A DNA stretch of 64,000 nt from Variovorax paradoxus B4 (lineage in GTDB: Bacteria; Pseudomonadota; Gammaproteobacteria; Burkholderiales; Burkholderiaceae_C): assembly GCF_000463015.1 (NCBI RefSeq), contig NC_022234.1:62001-126000 (forward strand), in the 5' to 3' direction. Both the position numbers and the translations under genes were made by a program. Positions 1-8,369 of the stretch are shown one piece after another. The first letter of the stretch is position 1, and each line of letters starts with the position of its first letter. Under the pieces are notes generated by a model. That model did no database searches. It had not been told where the DNA came from and was given only the letters and a program-made list of their open reading frames with translations.

Positions 1-329
1 TGAGGCCCGTCGGCCACCACGTCCGTTCCCAATTCGTCCTTGCACAGCCGCTCCCAGGCGTTGTCGATGGATTCGTTGAAATTGTGCATGACACCCGGGT
101 TGTGCCATTGCCCCGCGAAGGGCTCGTCAGGCTGCCTTTCCTTGCTCGGCCGCTGGGTCAGCCAGACATTGCCACCTTCGTCGAAGATCACCAGTTCGGT
201 GGAGATCTTCTTGTAGGTCTTTACGAATTCTTCATAAAGCCGCTGCGGCAATACCCTCGCTCCTACGTCGGAGCGAATTCTTTGCAAGATGGAAATTTCC
301 TCATCTATCAGTGCTTCATTCCAAGACAT
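1..329 (-). CDS. NUDIX-like hydrolase, 5' part only
   Basis: The gene runs leftward off the window, so only about 109 N-terminal residues are visible. It starts at an ATG (MSWNEALID) with an AGGA-type ribosome site about 10 bases upstream. The visible part holds an acidic helical N-terminus, then EGGNVWLTQR and a GQWHNPGV segment. That segment is reminiscent of the strand just before a NUDIX box, where family members have G-x-W-x-x-P-G-G. The NUDIX box itself would lie outside the window, so substrate and activity cannot be judged. NUDIX membership is a by-eye family assignment. Confidence 0.5.
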   Translation of the reverse strand, partial: MSWNEALIDEEISILQRIRSDVGARVLPQRLYEEFVKTYKKISTELVIFDEGGNVWLTQRPSKERQPDEPFAGQWHNPGVMHNFNESIDNAWERLCKDELGTDVVADGP

Positions 330-802
330 TTTTGTTCATCCTGTGACGTAGGGTTAAAGAAAGTCTCCTCTGCGGCACCCCGCCTGCGAATGGTGGCAAT
401 GGAATTATTTTTCCTAATAAAATAGGTTTAAAAAGCCAGTTGAGTCAAAAATAAACCGCAACGTTATTCAGCAAAATATATGCCATGTGCTGCACTGCAG
501 CAGGGAAAATGAATGGAATCTCTGCGGTGCAAATCAATTGCCACATCGGCCTTAAAAGTTATGTCACATCGAGCTTTGTCATTTCATTCTCTGGACCAAA
601 TAGCGACCAAGTGGCTCTACTTTTCCGTCGGTCGGGACAATGCGGTTTCATCTCCGGACGAGACGGTGTTCGGGCGCGCTGCGTGCTCAGGCCTCGCGAG
701 CGCCGGGCGCTCTTTTCCTGCACCAAAACACGACTTGAAGCGGTATTGCGGGGCTTGCACTGCACCGGGGAAAAGCAGGCACGCCCGGGCATGCAGCGGT
801 GC
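330..802. other. intergenic stretch without a recognisable gene
   Basis: The first part (about 370-520) is AT-rich compared with its surroundings and lies upstream of the leftward NUDIX-like gene, so it probably carries that gene's promoter. From about 620 to 802 the GC content rises again and open frames exist on both strands, but none shows a recognisable domain. The stretch follows the truncated end of an IS630-type transposase, so it may be insertion debris. Confidence 0.4.
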
Positions 803-1069
803 TCATTCGCTGCGCGCCGGCTGCATCGGCTCCGACACGGCATTCGCGTCGCGCCGCTTGGGCCGTCCGGGAATGGGCTTGGCCAGCAGGGCCTGCGGCC
901 CGTCGCGCCGGTAGTCCGCGACCCAGCGAAACACCGTGCGCCGGTTCAGGCCGTAGACCAGCGCGACCTGGGCCACGCTGCACCCCTCGTTCACGGCCGC
1001 GACCGCCCGTTGCCGCAGGGTCTGCAGCAGCCGGTGGTCCAGGCTGCGGGCGTCAAACTTGGCATTCAT
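803..1069 (-). mobile_element. IS630-type transposase, N-terminal fragment
   Basis: This is a short reading frame of 88 codons starting at ATG (MNAKFDARSL). It encodes the helix-turn-helix front of an IS630/Tc1-mariner type transposase. The pattern is HRLLQTLRQRAV, then VAQVALVYGLNRRTVFRWV, then a GRPKRR linker, as in the winged-helix N-terminus of that family. The DDE catalytic part is missing and the frame stops soon after the linker, so this is a dead remnant. Its first codons overlap the last codons of the upstream MFS gene in another frame. Confidence 0.65.
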
Positions 1070-2285
1070 GATCGACGGCCTTGCGCAAGGCGGTGGACCG
1101 GAGCGCGCCCCAGATGCCCAGGCCCTGCAGCACGAGCAGCGCGGCGAACGGGAGCGAGACCGACAGGTTGGTGCCGACCGGAAGATGCCCGACCAGCGCT
1201 GAGCTGATGCCGGCACAGACCATCATTCCGCAGCCCAGCAGGCTCGCGGTGGCGCCGGCGCGATCGGGGTAGAGCGTCATCGTCAGCGCCACCACGTTGG
1301 AGAACAGGAGGCCCTGGCCGAAGTTCGTCAGCATCACGCCGGCCAGCAGGGTCGGCAGCACCAGGGCGGCTGGCGTGCACAGCATCGCGAAGATGCCCAG
1401 CACGCAGGCGGCGAGCCCGGCCAGCATGAGGGTGCGGCCGCTCACGGTCCGGATCAGCGTGCGGTTGAGCAGCGTGCCCACGAGGTAGCACACGCCCGCG
1501 AGCAGCGCGGTGGTGCCGAAGTAGGACGGGCTTCGCTGCAGCCGGTCCTGGATGACGAAGGGACCGATGATGTTCCAGATCAGGAACACCGACAGGCTGC
1601 ACCCCAGGGCCAGCGTCGCCGACAGGAAACGCGGGTTGCCCAGGATCAGCACATAGCCGCCGAGCGACTGGCGCAGGCTCTTGCGTCGGCTGGGCGCGAG
1701 CGACTCCTGCAGCCTGAGGCTGAGCGCCAGCAGCACCGCGCTGTAGCCCGCATACAGCGCGAAGTTCCAGCGCCAGCCCGCGTACTGCTCGACCAGGCCG
1801 CCGATGAAAGGTGCCAGCACCGGGCCCAGACCCCAGGCGAGGCTCAGGTAGACCACCGCGACATAGAAGCGCTCGCCCTGGATGTTGTCCACCAGCAGTG
1901 CGCGCGCCACCACCTGGCAGGCGCCGATGGCAAAGCCCTGCATCGCGCGGCCGATGAGCAGCTGCGTGATGTCGCCGGCCATCATCGCCACCAGGCTTCC
2001 CGCGATGAAGAGCGCGAGGCCCGGCAGGATGGCCGGCAGCCGGCCGCGCCCGTCGGCGATCAGGCCGAAAAACAGCTGGCCGATCGCATAGGCAATCAGC
2101 GTGACCGAGATGCTTCCCTGCATCACGATCGCGCTGACGCCGAACTCGCGCCCGATGGCGGGCATGCTGGGCGCGTAGAGATCGATCGCGATGCCGCTGA
2201 CGCTGTTCAGCAGCGGTGCGATGACGATGACGAAGTTCTCGTAGGACCTCGCCTGCAGCGTGGATTGCGTGGACGCTCTGGTCAT
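1053..2285 (-). CDS. MFS drug-efflux transporter, Bcr/CflA type
   Basis: A 410-residue major-facilitator protein with about twelve hydrophobic segments. The N-terminal pattern SGIAIDLYAPSMPAI is typical of the Bcr/CflA (DHA1) family, where the acidic residue of TM1 (here ID in 'AIDLY') is important for H+-coupled efflux. ATG 2285 is chosen because AAGGAGGA lies eight bases upstream; the open frame extends further but without a ribosome site. It is 85 bases downstream of livF on the same strand, so it may be read with the amino-acid operon. Family members export bicyclomycin, chloramphenicol or sulfonamides; the substrate here is unknown. The last codons (AVDHECQV) overlap the start of the IS630 remnant, so the original C-terminus may have been replaced. 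Confidence 0.85.
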   Translation of the reverse strand: MTRASTQSTLQARSYENFVIVIAPLLNSVSGIAIDLYAPSMPAIGREFGVSAIVMQGSISVTLIAYAIGQLFFGLIADGRGRLPAILPGLALFIAGSLVAMMAGDITQLLIGRAMQGFAIGACQVVARALLVDNIQGERFYVAVVYLSLAWGLGPVLAPFIGGLVEQYAGWRWNFALYAGYSAVLLALSLRLQESLAPSRRKSLRQSLGGYVLILGNPRFLSATLALGCSLSVFLIWNIIGPFVIQDRLQRSPSYFGTTALLAGVCYLVGTLLNRTLIRTVSGRTLMLAGLAACVLGIFAMLCTPAALVLPTLLAGVMLTNFGQGLLFSNVVALTMTLYPDRAGATASLLGCGMMVCAGISSALVGHLPVGTNLSVSLPFAALLVLQGLGIWGALRSTALRKAVDHECQV

Positions 2286-2370
2286 GGCCGTTCCTCCTTG
2301 GTAAAGGGTCCGGAGCCCGGGGTCGGATCGCGACCCTCGGGTGCTGTCCGGCATGCCTGGCGCGCGCTTT

Positions 2371-3090
2371 TCACGGCGACGGCCTGCCCAGATAGAGTTC
2401 CTGCACCTGCGGGTCGTGCATGAGCGAGCGGGCCGCACCCGAGAGGGCGACGGTGCCCATCGACAGGATGTAGGCGCGGTCCGAGATGCGCAGCGCCTCC
2501 ATGGCGTTCTGCTCGACCATCAGGATCGTGACGGCCTCCTTGCGGCGGATCTCGGCGATGGCTTCGAAGACCTCCTGCAGCATCTTGGGCGAGAGCCCGG
2601 CCGAAGGTTCGTCGAGCAGCAGGATGTGCGGCCGCGGCATGAGCGCGCGCGCCAGCGCCAGGATCTGCCGCTCGCCACCCGACAGCGAGGCCGCGCGCGC
2701 GCCGAACTTGCGGCCGAGCATCGGGTACAGCGCGCACAGTTCGCGCATGCGCTGCTCGCATTGCGTGTTGCCCAGGTAGTGGCCACCGACCAGCATGTTC
2801 TCGCGCACCGTCAACGCGCTGAAGACGTTCTCGGTCTGCGGCACGAAGCCCAGGCCGCAGCGACGGATCTTGTCGTGCGCCGGCATCCTCGAAACGTCCT
2901 GGCCTTCGAGCAGCACCACGCCGCTGCGCGGTGGCACGAAGCCGGCAATGCTCTTGAGCAACGTCGACTTGCCGCAGCCGTTGGGTCCCAGCAGCGTCAC
3001 GATCTCGGCCCTTGCGGCGTGCAGCGTGATGCCCTTGAGGATGTCGACCTCGGCCGTGTAGCCTGCGACCACCTGCTTGACCTGGATCAC
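2371..3090 (-). CDS. livF: branched-chain/polar amino-acid ABC transporter ATPase LivF
   Basis: A 239-residue cytoplasmic ATPase of the high-affinity amino-acid (HAAT) ABC importers. The Walker A motif GPNGCGKST is at residues 35-43, the signature LSGGERQ at 136-142 and Walker B ILLLDEP at 156-162. The length and the compact C-terminus are typical of LivF rather than LivG. It starts at GTG 3090 and overlaps the end of livG in a GTGA arrangement, so the two are translationally coupled. It should pair with LivG to drive import through LivHM. Confidence 0.93.
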   Translation of the reverse strand: MIQVKQVVAGYTAEVDILKGITLHAARAEIVTLLGPNGCGKSTLLKSIAGFVPPRSGVVLLEGQDVSRMPAHDKIRRCGLGFVPQTENVFSALTVRENMLVGGHYLGNTQCEQRMRELCALYPMLGRKFGARAASLSGGERQILALARALMPRPHILLLDEPSAGLSPKMLQEVFEAIAEIRRKEAVTILMVEQNAMEALRISDRAYILSMGTVALSGAARSLMHDPQVQELYLGRPSP

Positions 3091-3884
3091 GGGAGCACCT
3101 CCTCGGGCTCGGGCTCTTCGATGCGCCCGAGGTAAGCGCGAACCACTTCCTCGTTGCGCACGAGTTCGTCGGGGCGGCAGTCGGCGACGATGCGGCCGCG
3201 GTCCAGCACGACGCAGCGCGTGCAGACCTCGCGGATGAACTGCATGTCGTGCTCGACGATCAGCATCGTCATGCCTTGGGCATTGAGGGCCCGCAAGGCA
3301 ACCACGATGTCGCGCCGCAGGTTGGGGTGCACGCCGGCCGTCGGTTCGTCCAGGATCAGCAGCCGGGGCTGCGCCATCAGCGCGCAGACGATGCCCAGCA
3401 GCTTCTTCTGCCCACCCGAGAGCGCAGCGGCCGGGAGGTCGCGCACGGTGGAAAGCAGCAACTGGTCGAGCAGCTGCCCCGCCTTGTGCAGCGCGGCCTG
3501 TTCGGTGCGGCCCGCCGCCGCGCTTCGCGCCAACGTGGCCCAGATGCCGTGGTGCGCGGTGGCGGCCGCCACGGCCACCTCCAGCACCGACATCTTGCGC
3601 GGCATCGAAGGCAGCTGGAAGGTGCGCCCGATGCCCGCCGCGGCCACGCGATGGACCGGCAGCCCGTCGATGCGACGGCCGGCCAGGCGGATCGCACCGC
3701 GGTCGATGGTCTCGAAGCCGTTGATGGTGTTGAGCAGCGTGCTCTTGCCCGACCCGTTGGGCCCAAGCAGGCCGACGATCTCGCCGGGCGCGACGCCGAA
3801 GCTCACGTCCTGCAGCACGTGGTTGCCGCTGAAGGCCTTGGCGACGGCCTTCATTTCCAGCAGGGCGTGGGGTGCTGCGGTCAT
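3087..3884 (-). CDS. livG: branched-chain/polar amino-acid ABC transporter ATPase LivG
   Basis: The second ATPase of the importer, 265 residues. Walker A GPNGSGKST is at 41-49, the signature LSGGQKK at 155-161, Walker B LLILDEP at 175-181 and the switch histidine in IVEHDM near 212. The stretch IGRTFQLPSMPRKMSVLEN-like region is the usual LivG Q-loop area. ATG 3884 overlaps the TGA of livM (ATGA), which fixes the start; the frame is open further upstream but lies inside livM. It sits in the order livH-livM-livG-livF common to this transporter family. Confidence 0.93.
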   Translation of the reverse strand: MTAAPHALLEMKAVAKAFSGNHVLQDVSFGVAPGEIVGLLGPNGSGKSTLLNTINGFETIDRGAIRLAGRRIDGLPVHRVAAAGIGRTFQLPSMPRKMSVLEVAVAAATAHHGIWATLARSAAAGRTEQAALHKAGQLLDQLLLSTVRDLPAAALSGGQKKLLGIVCALMAQPRLLILDEPTAGVHPNLRRDIVVALRALNAQGMTMLIVEHDMQFIREVCTRCVVLDRGRIVADCRPDELVRNEEVVRAYLGRIEEPEPEEVLP

Positions 3885-4768
3885 GGCATCTTCCGAAGCT
3901 TTTCCGGCACCAGGCCTTCGCTGCGCCACAGCAGGCAGGCCAGCAGGATGAGGCCGATGAGACCCAGGCGCAGTGCGCCCGCCACGTCCGAGCCGAAGCC
4001 CAGCACTTCCCTGGCGAAGGGTGCCAGCACGTTCGCCGCCTGCACCAGCGCCACCCCGACGAGCACGCCGGCCGTGCTGCCGACGCCGCCGATCATCACC
4101 ATGGTCCACAGCAGGAAGGTCTCCGCGGGGAACATGTAGTCGGGGCTCACGAAGCTCATGTAGTGGGCATAGAGCGAGCCGCCGAGCGCGGTGATGGCCG
4201 CGCCGGCCATGAGCGTGCGCGACTTGAGCGAGCGCAGGTCATAGCCCATGCAGGCCGCCAGCTGCGGCTCCTCGCGCATGAGCCGCAGCGCGCGGCCGAA
4301 GCGGCCGTCGCCCAGCCGGCGGCACAGCAGGGCGCACACCGCGACGGCCAACATGACGAGGCCCAGGAAGGCCAGCCCGCTCCAGGGCCGGCCCAGGCCG
4401 TCGAACAGCGAGGGAATGGCGCTGATGCCGTTGGAGCCACCCGTGAGCCAGTCTTCGTTGATCGCGATGGTGCGCAGGATCTCGGCGATCGCCAGCGTGG
4501 CGATGCCCCAGTAGTCGCTGGCCAGCTTGTTGCCGATGCGGCCGATGCACCAACCCAGCGCCATCGCCGCGAGCACGCCAAGGGCGGCCCCGGCCAGCGG
4601 CGCCCATCCGAGCGTGAAGGCAATGCCCGTCGCGTAGGCCCCGAGGCCCGCGAACGCGATGTGGCCGAAGTTCATCAGACCCGCATAGCCCGCCTGCAGG
4701 TTCAGGCCCAGCGCCATGAGGGCGTAGATGCCCGCGACAGTCAGGGAGAATACGAGGAAGTCAAACAC
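3881..4768 (-). CDS. livM: amino-acid ABC transporter permease LivM
   Basis: A 295-residue inner-membrane permease. It begins with GTG (MFDFLVFSLTV) and contains the LivM hallmark NLQAGYAGLMNFGHIAFAGLGAY near residues 23-45. Several hydrophobic segments follow, and there is a cytoplasmic loop RLMREEPQLAACMGYD that matches the EAA-like coupling loop of LivM proteins. The start overlaps the end of livH by eight bases. It forms the translocation pore together with LivH. Substrate choice depends on the separate periplasmic receptor encoded upstream. Confidence 0.92.
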   Translation of the reverse strand: MFDFLVFSLTVAGIYALMALGLNLQAGYAGLMNFGHIAFAGLGAYATGIAFTLGWAPLAGAALGVLAAMALGWCIGRIGNKLASDYWGIATLAIAEILRTIAINEDWLTGGSNGISAIPSLFDGLGRPWSGLAFLGLVMLAVAVCALLCRRLGDGRFGRALRLMREEPQLAACMGYDLRSLKSRTLMAGAAITALGGSLYAHYMSFVSPDYMFPAETFLLWTMVMIGGVGSTAGVLVGVALVQAANVLAPFAREVLGFGSDVAGALRLGLIGLILLACLLWRSEGLVPEKLRKMP

Positions 4769-5654
4769 GTCGCACCTCGTGGTCGAACAGCCCGTAGGGC
4801 TTGAACAGCAGCGCCAGCAGCAGGATCAGGAAGGAGGCGGCGTTGATGTAGGTCACCGGCAGGAACTTCATGTCCACGCCGAAGAGAAAGCCGAAATTGA
4901 GGTTGGTCACGGCGGTCTCGGTCACCGCAATGAGCAGCGCCCCCGCAATCGCCCCCATCGGATTGCCGAGCCCACCCAGGATGGCCGCGGCAAATACCGG
5001 CAGCAGGAGGTCGTTGCCCAAGTTGATGTGCGCGCCGGTCGACAGCGACAGCATGCTGCCCCCCAGGCTCGCCACCATGCCGCTCGCAAAGCTCACGAGA
5101 AAGGTGATGCGCTCGGCGTTCAGCCCCGAGGCATTGGCCAGCGCGGCGTTGTTGGTGAGCGCGCGCATGGCGCGGCCAAGGCGCGTGTAGAACAGCAGCA
5201 GCATCACCAGCACCAGCAGCACCACCGTCGTGCAGACGAAGTAGAACTGGGTGTAGGAGATGTGGGCCCCCGCGATGGTCAGCGGCGCCGTGTGGCCGAG
5301 CTTGAACATGCGCGGAAACGAGCCGGCCAGCCCCTGCATCAGCGCGATGGCCAGCATCGACACGGCCAGCGAGCCGACCATGGAAATCGACGGCCCCGCG
5401 CGCAGCAGCCGGCGAAAGATCAGTAGGTGCAGGCCCAGCGCCAGCACGCCTGTGACGACGCTGGCGATCAGCAGCGCCCCGACCAGCGGCGCACCCGCTG
5501 CGTACAGTGCGTAGCTCGCATAGGCGCCGAACATCGCGTACTGGACATGGGCGATGTTCGGGAACTTGACCAGTCCGTAGAGCATGCTCAGTCCGAGCGT
5601 GACCAGTGCGAGGTCCGCCGTGCGAAGAAGGGCGTCGATCAGGAACTGGAACAT
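4761..5654 (-). CDS. livH: amino-acid ABC transporter permease LivH
   Basis: A 297-residue inner-membrane permease partner of LivM. It starts MFQFLIDALLRTADLALVTLGLSMLYG and carries the family loop GRAMRALTNNAALANASGLN in its second half, followed by the conserved GGxGNPxGA region (ILGGLGNPMGA). ATG 5654 lies 29 bases downstream of the receptor gene. The predicted run of about eight hydrophobic helices fits the LivH fold. Confidence 0.92.
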   Translation of the reverse strand: MFQFLIDALLRTADLALVTLGLSMLYGLVKFPNIAHVQYAMFGAYASYALYAAGAPLVGALLIASVVTGVLALGLHLLIFRRLLRAGPSISMVGSLAVSMLAIALMQGLAGSFPRMFKLGHTAPLTIAGAHISYTQFYFVCTTVVLLVLVMLLLFYTRLGRAMRALTNNAALANASGLNAERITFLVSFASGMVASLGGSMLSLSTGAHINLGNDLLLPVFAAAILGGLGNPMGAIAGALLIAVTETAVTNLNFGFLFGVDMKFLPVTYINAASFLILLLALLFKPYGLFDHEVRRV

Positions 5655-5683
5655 GTGAGCGGCCTTGTGTGCGTGGCGTCCGG

Positions 5684-6793
5684 TCAGCGCTGCGCGATCT
5701 TTCCGTTTTCGTACTTGAGACGGTCGTAGGGCGGGTTGAGGCGCTGCCGGTTGGCGTCGAAGCTGATGACGCCGGTGACGCCCGCGTACGACTGACCGAT
5801 CTCCTTGAGCGCGGCCTGGATGGCGGCGGCATCGGCCGACCTGGCCTTCTCCATCGCGGCCGCGGTCATCAGCACGGCGTCGTAGCCGTAGCCGGTGTAG
5901 GCGGTCTTGAAGCCTTCCTTGTATTTCGTCGTGAAGGCTTCGGCATAGGCCTTGCCCGCGGGCCCCTGCACCGCGCCGAGCTCCATGCCGAGCTGCCCGT
6001 TGGCGATCTCGGGCGGCGTGTCCGACACGCACATGCTCAGGAGGATGGCGTACCAGGGTGTCTTGCGCAGGCCCAGGTCGTGCGCTTCGCGGTTGATCAC
6101 CGCGGCCTCCTGGCCGTACGCGGTGTAGACGAAGGCGTCCGGGTTGCTGCGCGACATCTGTTCGAGCTCGCGGCGATAAGTGGACTGCCCCGCGGCATAG
6201 AGCACTTCGGTGACGACCTTGCCGCCCAGCTTCTCGAAGGCTTCCTTGTAGCCCTGCAGTACGCCCTGGCCGTAGGCGTTGTTGGGCGCAATCACCGCGA
6301 CCTTGCGATAGCCCAGTGCAAAGGTGTCGGAGGCCGAGAAGCTGTTGGCATAGTTCTCCAGCCCGAGCAGGCCGAAGGAGGTAGCACCGAGGTCTTTCAG
6401 CTTGATGCTGCTGCTGTTGATGTTGAGGTGCGTGACGCCTTCCTTGACCAGGTACTGCCCCACCGGCAGTGTGATGCTCGAGGAGTATTCGCCCATCACC
6501 ACCGGCACCTTGTCCACGCCGACCAGCTTGCGTGCCGCGTTGAGCGCCGTCGTCGCGTTGCCGCCCGAGTCTTCGACGATCACGTTGAATTTCTTGCCGA
6601 GCACGCCGCCCTTGGAATTCACCTGGTCGACGCCCAGCATGATGCCGCGGCGCACGTCCTCGCCAATGGTGGCGCTGGCGCCCGTGAGGGACAGCACCGC
6701 GCCCACGTTGACGGTGCCCTGGGCGAAGGCGCCGGTAGGTCCGGCACTGAGCAGCAGGGCGGCGAAGAGACTGGACGAAAAGTGTTTGATCAC
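5684..6793 (-). CDS. periplasmic amino-acid-binding receptor (Liv/HAAT type)
   Basis: A 369-residue type I periplasmic binding protein. The start is GTG 6793 with GGAG seven bases upstream. A signal peptide of about 25 residues ends ...GPTGAFAQ. The mature part opens with VNVGAVLSLTGASATIGEDVRRG, the usual first strand and ligand loop of LivJ-like receptors, and keeps GYGYDAV near the C-terminus. It delivers the substrate to LivHMGF. Because the operon also encodes a racemase-like enzyme, a D-amino-acid-oxidase-type enzyme and RidA, the ligand may be an unusual or D-configured amino acid rather than leucine; that is inference from context. Confidence 0.88.
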   Translation of the reverse strand: MIKHFSSSLFAALLLSAGPTGAFAQGTVNVGAVLSLTGASATIGEDVRRGIMLGVDQVNSKGGVLGKKFNVIVEDSGGNATTALNAARKLVGVDKVPVVMGEYSSSITLPVGQYLVKEGVTHLNINSSSIKLKDLGATSFGLLGLENYANSFSASDTFALGYRKVAVIAPNNAYGQGVLQGYKEAFEKLGGKVVTEVLYAAGQSTYRRELEQMSRSNPDAFVYTAYGQEAAVINREAHDLGLRKTPWYAILLSMCVSDTPPEIANGQLGMELGAVQGPAGKAYAEAFTTKYKEGFKTAYTGYGYDAVLMTAAAMEKARSADAAAIQAALKEIGQSYAGVTGVISFDANRQRLNPPYDRLKYENGKIAQR

Positions 6794-6853
6794 GGCGTAC
6801 TCCAGGTTTTGAAAAATCGGTGTGCGATGAGGGGTGCGAATGGCGCAGGCCGC

Positions 6854-7567
6854 CTACAAGTGCCCGGCGTACAGCCGCACCACGCTGTGCTGGATGAACT
6901 GGACGATGTCTTCCATGCGGTGCGCTACATGGCCGCTGATGACGTCGCGGCACAGCGGCGCGTCGCGGCGCAGCAGGGCGTCGAGCAGCGCCAGGTGTTC
7001 GTCTTCCATGGCCTTGCTCTTGCCTTCCAGGTCGCTCCATCGGAAGTAGTGGATGCGGGCGTTGACGGCCTGCAGCGACTTCACGATCTCCTGGTTGCCG
7101 GAGAGCTGCGCGATCGACAGGTGGAACCGCTCGTCCGCTTCCAGCAGCTGGTAGGTCGACATCGCGGCCGTGTGCTGCATCACATCCAGCCAGGCGTCTC
7201 GCGCCAGAACGACGTCGTCGTGCGGCGCACGCTGCAATGCCAGGTTGACGGATGCGAGTTCGATGGCACCGCGCAGCTCGTACAGGTCGAAGACCTCCTG
7301 CCGTTCGAGTTGCCGTCCGTAGAAGCCGCGGTTGGGCACCAGCGTGAGCATGTTCTCGGCCACCAGCCGGTGCAGCGCCTCGCGCAGGGGCGTGCGGCTC
7401 ACGTCCAGTTCCTCCGCCAGTTCGCCTTCGTTGACGCGTTCGCCTGGCTTGATCCGGTAGACGATGACCATTTCCTTCAGGCGCTTGTGCACATCGTTGA
7501 CGGTCATGCCGGCGCGGCGCAGGGTGCGCGGGAGAACGCTTACGACGGATTCGGGTCTGCGGTTCAT
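6854..7567 (-). CDS. GntR-family (FadR/FCD) transcriptional regulator
   Basis: A 237-residue regulator. A winged helix-turn-helix covers about residues 22-85 (GELAEELDVSRTPLREALHRL is the recognition region), and an all-helical FCD effector domain follows. Within the FCD domain the segment EADERFHLSIAQLSGN holds the D-x-x-x-H ligands that usually bind a metal, with further His residues near the C-terminus. It sits between the receptor gene and the racemase gene on the same strand, so it probably controls this amino-acid operon. A palindrome in front of the first gene (9994-10030) is a candidate target. Confidence 0.88.
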   Translation of the reverse strand: MNRRPESVVSVLPRTLRRAGMTVNDVHKRLKEMVIVYRIKPGERVNEGELAEELDVSRTPLREALHRLVAENMLTLVPNRGFYGRQLERQEVFDLYELRGAIELASVNLALQRAPHDDVVLARDAWLDVMQHTAAMSTYQLLEADERFHLSIAQLSGNQEIVKSLQAVNARIHYFRWSDLEGKSKAMEDEHLALLDALLRRDAPLCRDVISGHVAHRMEDIVQFIQHSVVRLYAGHL

Positions 7568-7589
7568 GGGGCTTTTGAAAATGGGAAGT

Positions 7590-8369
7590 TCAAACTTCGA
7601 ACAGGCGTCCGAAGCGGGGGAGGGAATCGCGCACCTCGGCCAGGCGCAGCGCGTGCCAGGCCATCGCGCAGTTGCTCGAGACCACGGGCTTGCCGAGTTC
7701 TTGCTCGACCTCGCGCGTCAGGTCGGCCATGCGCAGGCTGGTGCAGGCGACGAACACTGCGTCCACGTCGGACGCCGCGCCGGCCGCGAGAATCGCCGCT
7801 CGCAACGAGGCGCGGTCGATGCGCGCCACCTCGCTGTCGTTGGCATGGTTGAAGGTCCCGATGCGCGGAACCTCGATCCCGCCGGCCTCGATGTGCTGCC
7901 TGAACACCTCGTTGATCGAATGCACGTAGGGCGTGATCAGGGCGGTGCGGCGCACGCCCAGCGCATGCAGGCCGGCCATGGCGGCCGTGATCGGCGTGGT
8001 GCAGGCCACGCCCGGGCGTGCGTCGCGGATCTGCTTGAACACCTTGTCCTCGCCGATCACGATCGAGCCCGAGGTGCAGCCGAAGGCGACCACGTCGAGT
8101 TCCACGTCGGGCACGATGAGCCGCGTGGCCGGCGTGATGTGCGCCTCCATCCGGGCCAGCGAGGCCAGGCCGATGTCGGCCGGGCTCGGCAGGCGCGCCT
8201 CGAAGTAGGCCACGCCGGGTAGCTGCATGATCTGTCGCCACTCGTGCTCGATGGTCTGGTCGGTCTCCAGCACCACGAGGCCGATGGCGGCACGCGCCAT
8301 CACGCCTTCGTCCATTGCGAACGGCAGGATCGTGTAGTTCTTCTCGCCCAGTGTCGCTGTGTGGTTCAT
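7590..8369 (-). CDS. Asp/Glu racemase-superfamily enzyme (maleate isomerase/arylmalonate decarboxylase-like)
   Basis: A 259-residue enzyme of the cofactor-independent Asp/Glu/hydantoin racemase superfamily. Two cysteines sit in the expected catalytic loops: C98 in AFGCTSGS and C209 in VACTSLR. The N-terminal segment GLVVLETDQTIEHEW and the overall spacing resemble the maleate cis-trans isomerase/EutA branch more than true glutamate racemase. It overlaps the dadA-like gene in an ATGA arrangement, so the two enzymes are made together. It may racemise or isomerise the imported amino acid or a dicarboxylate product; the exact reaction cannot be read from sequence. Confidence 0.8.
   Translation of the reverse strand: MNHTATLGEKNYTILPFAMDEGVMARAAIGLVVLETDQTIEHEWRQIMQLPGVAYFEARLPSPADIGLASLARMEAHITPATRLIVPDVELDVVAFGCTSGSIVIGEDKVFKQIRDARPGVACTTPITAAMAGLHALGVRRTALITPYVHSINEVFRQHIEAGGIEVPRIGTFNHANDSEVARIDRASLRAAILAAGAASDVDAVFVACTSLRMADLTREVEQELGKPVVSSNCAMAWHALRLAEVRDSLPRFGRLFEV

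Noticed and set aside
4761..7040. Apparent 759-residue protein including LivH
   Set aside because: Only the last 297 residues are LivH; the front is an out-of-frame reading of the receptor gene.
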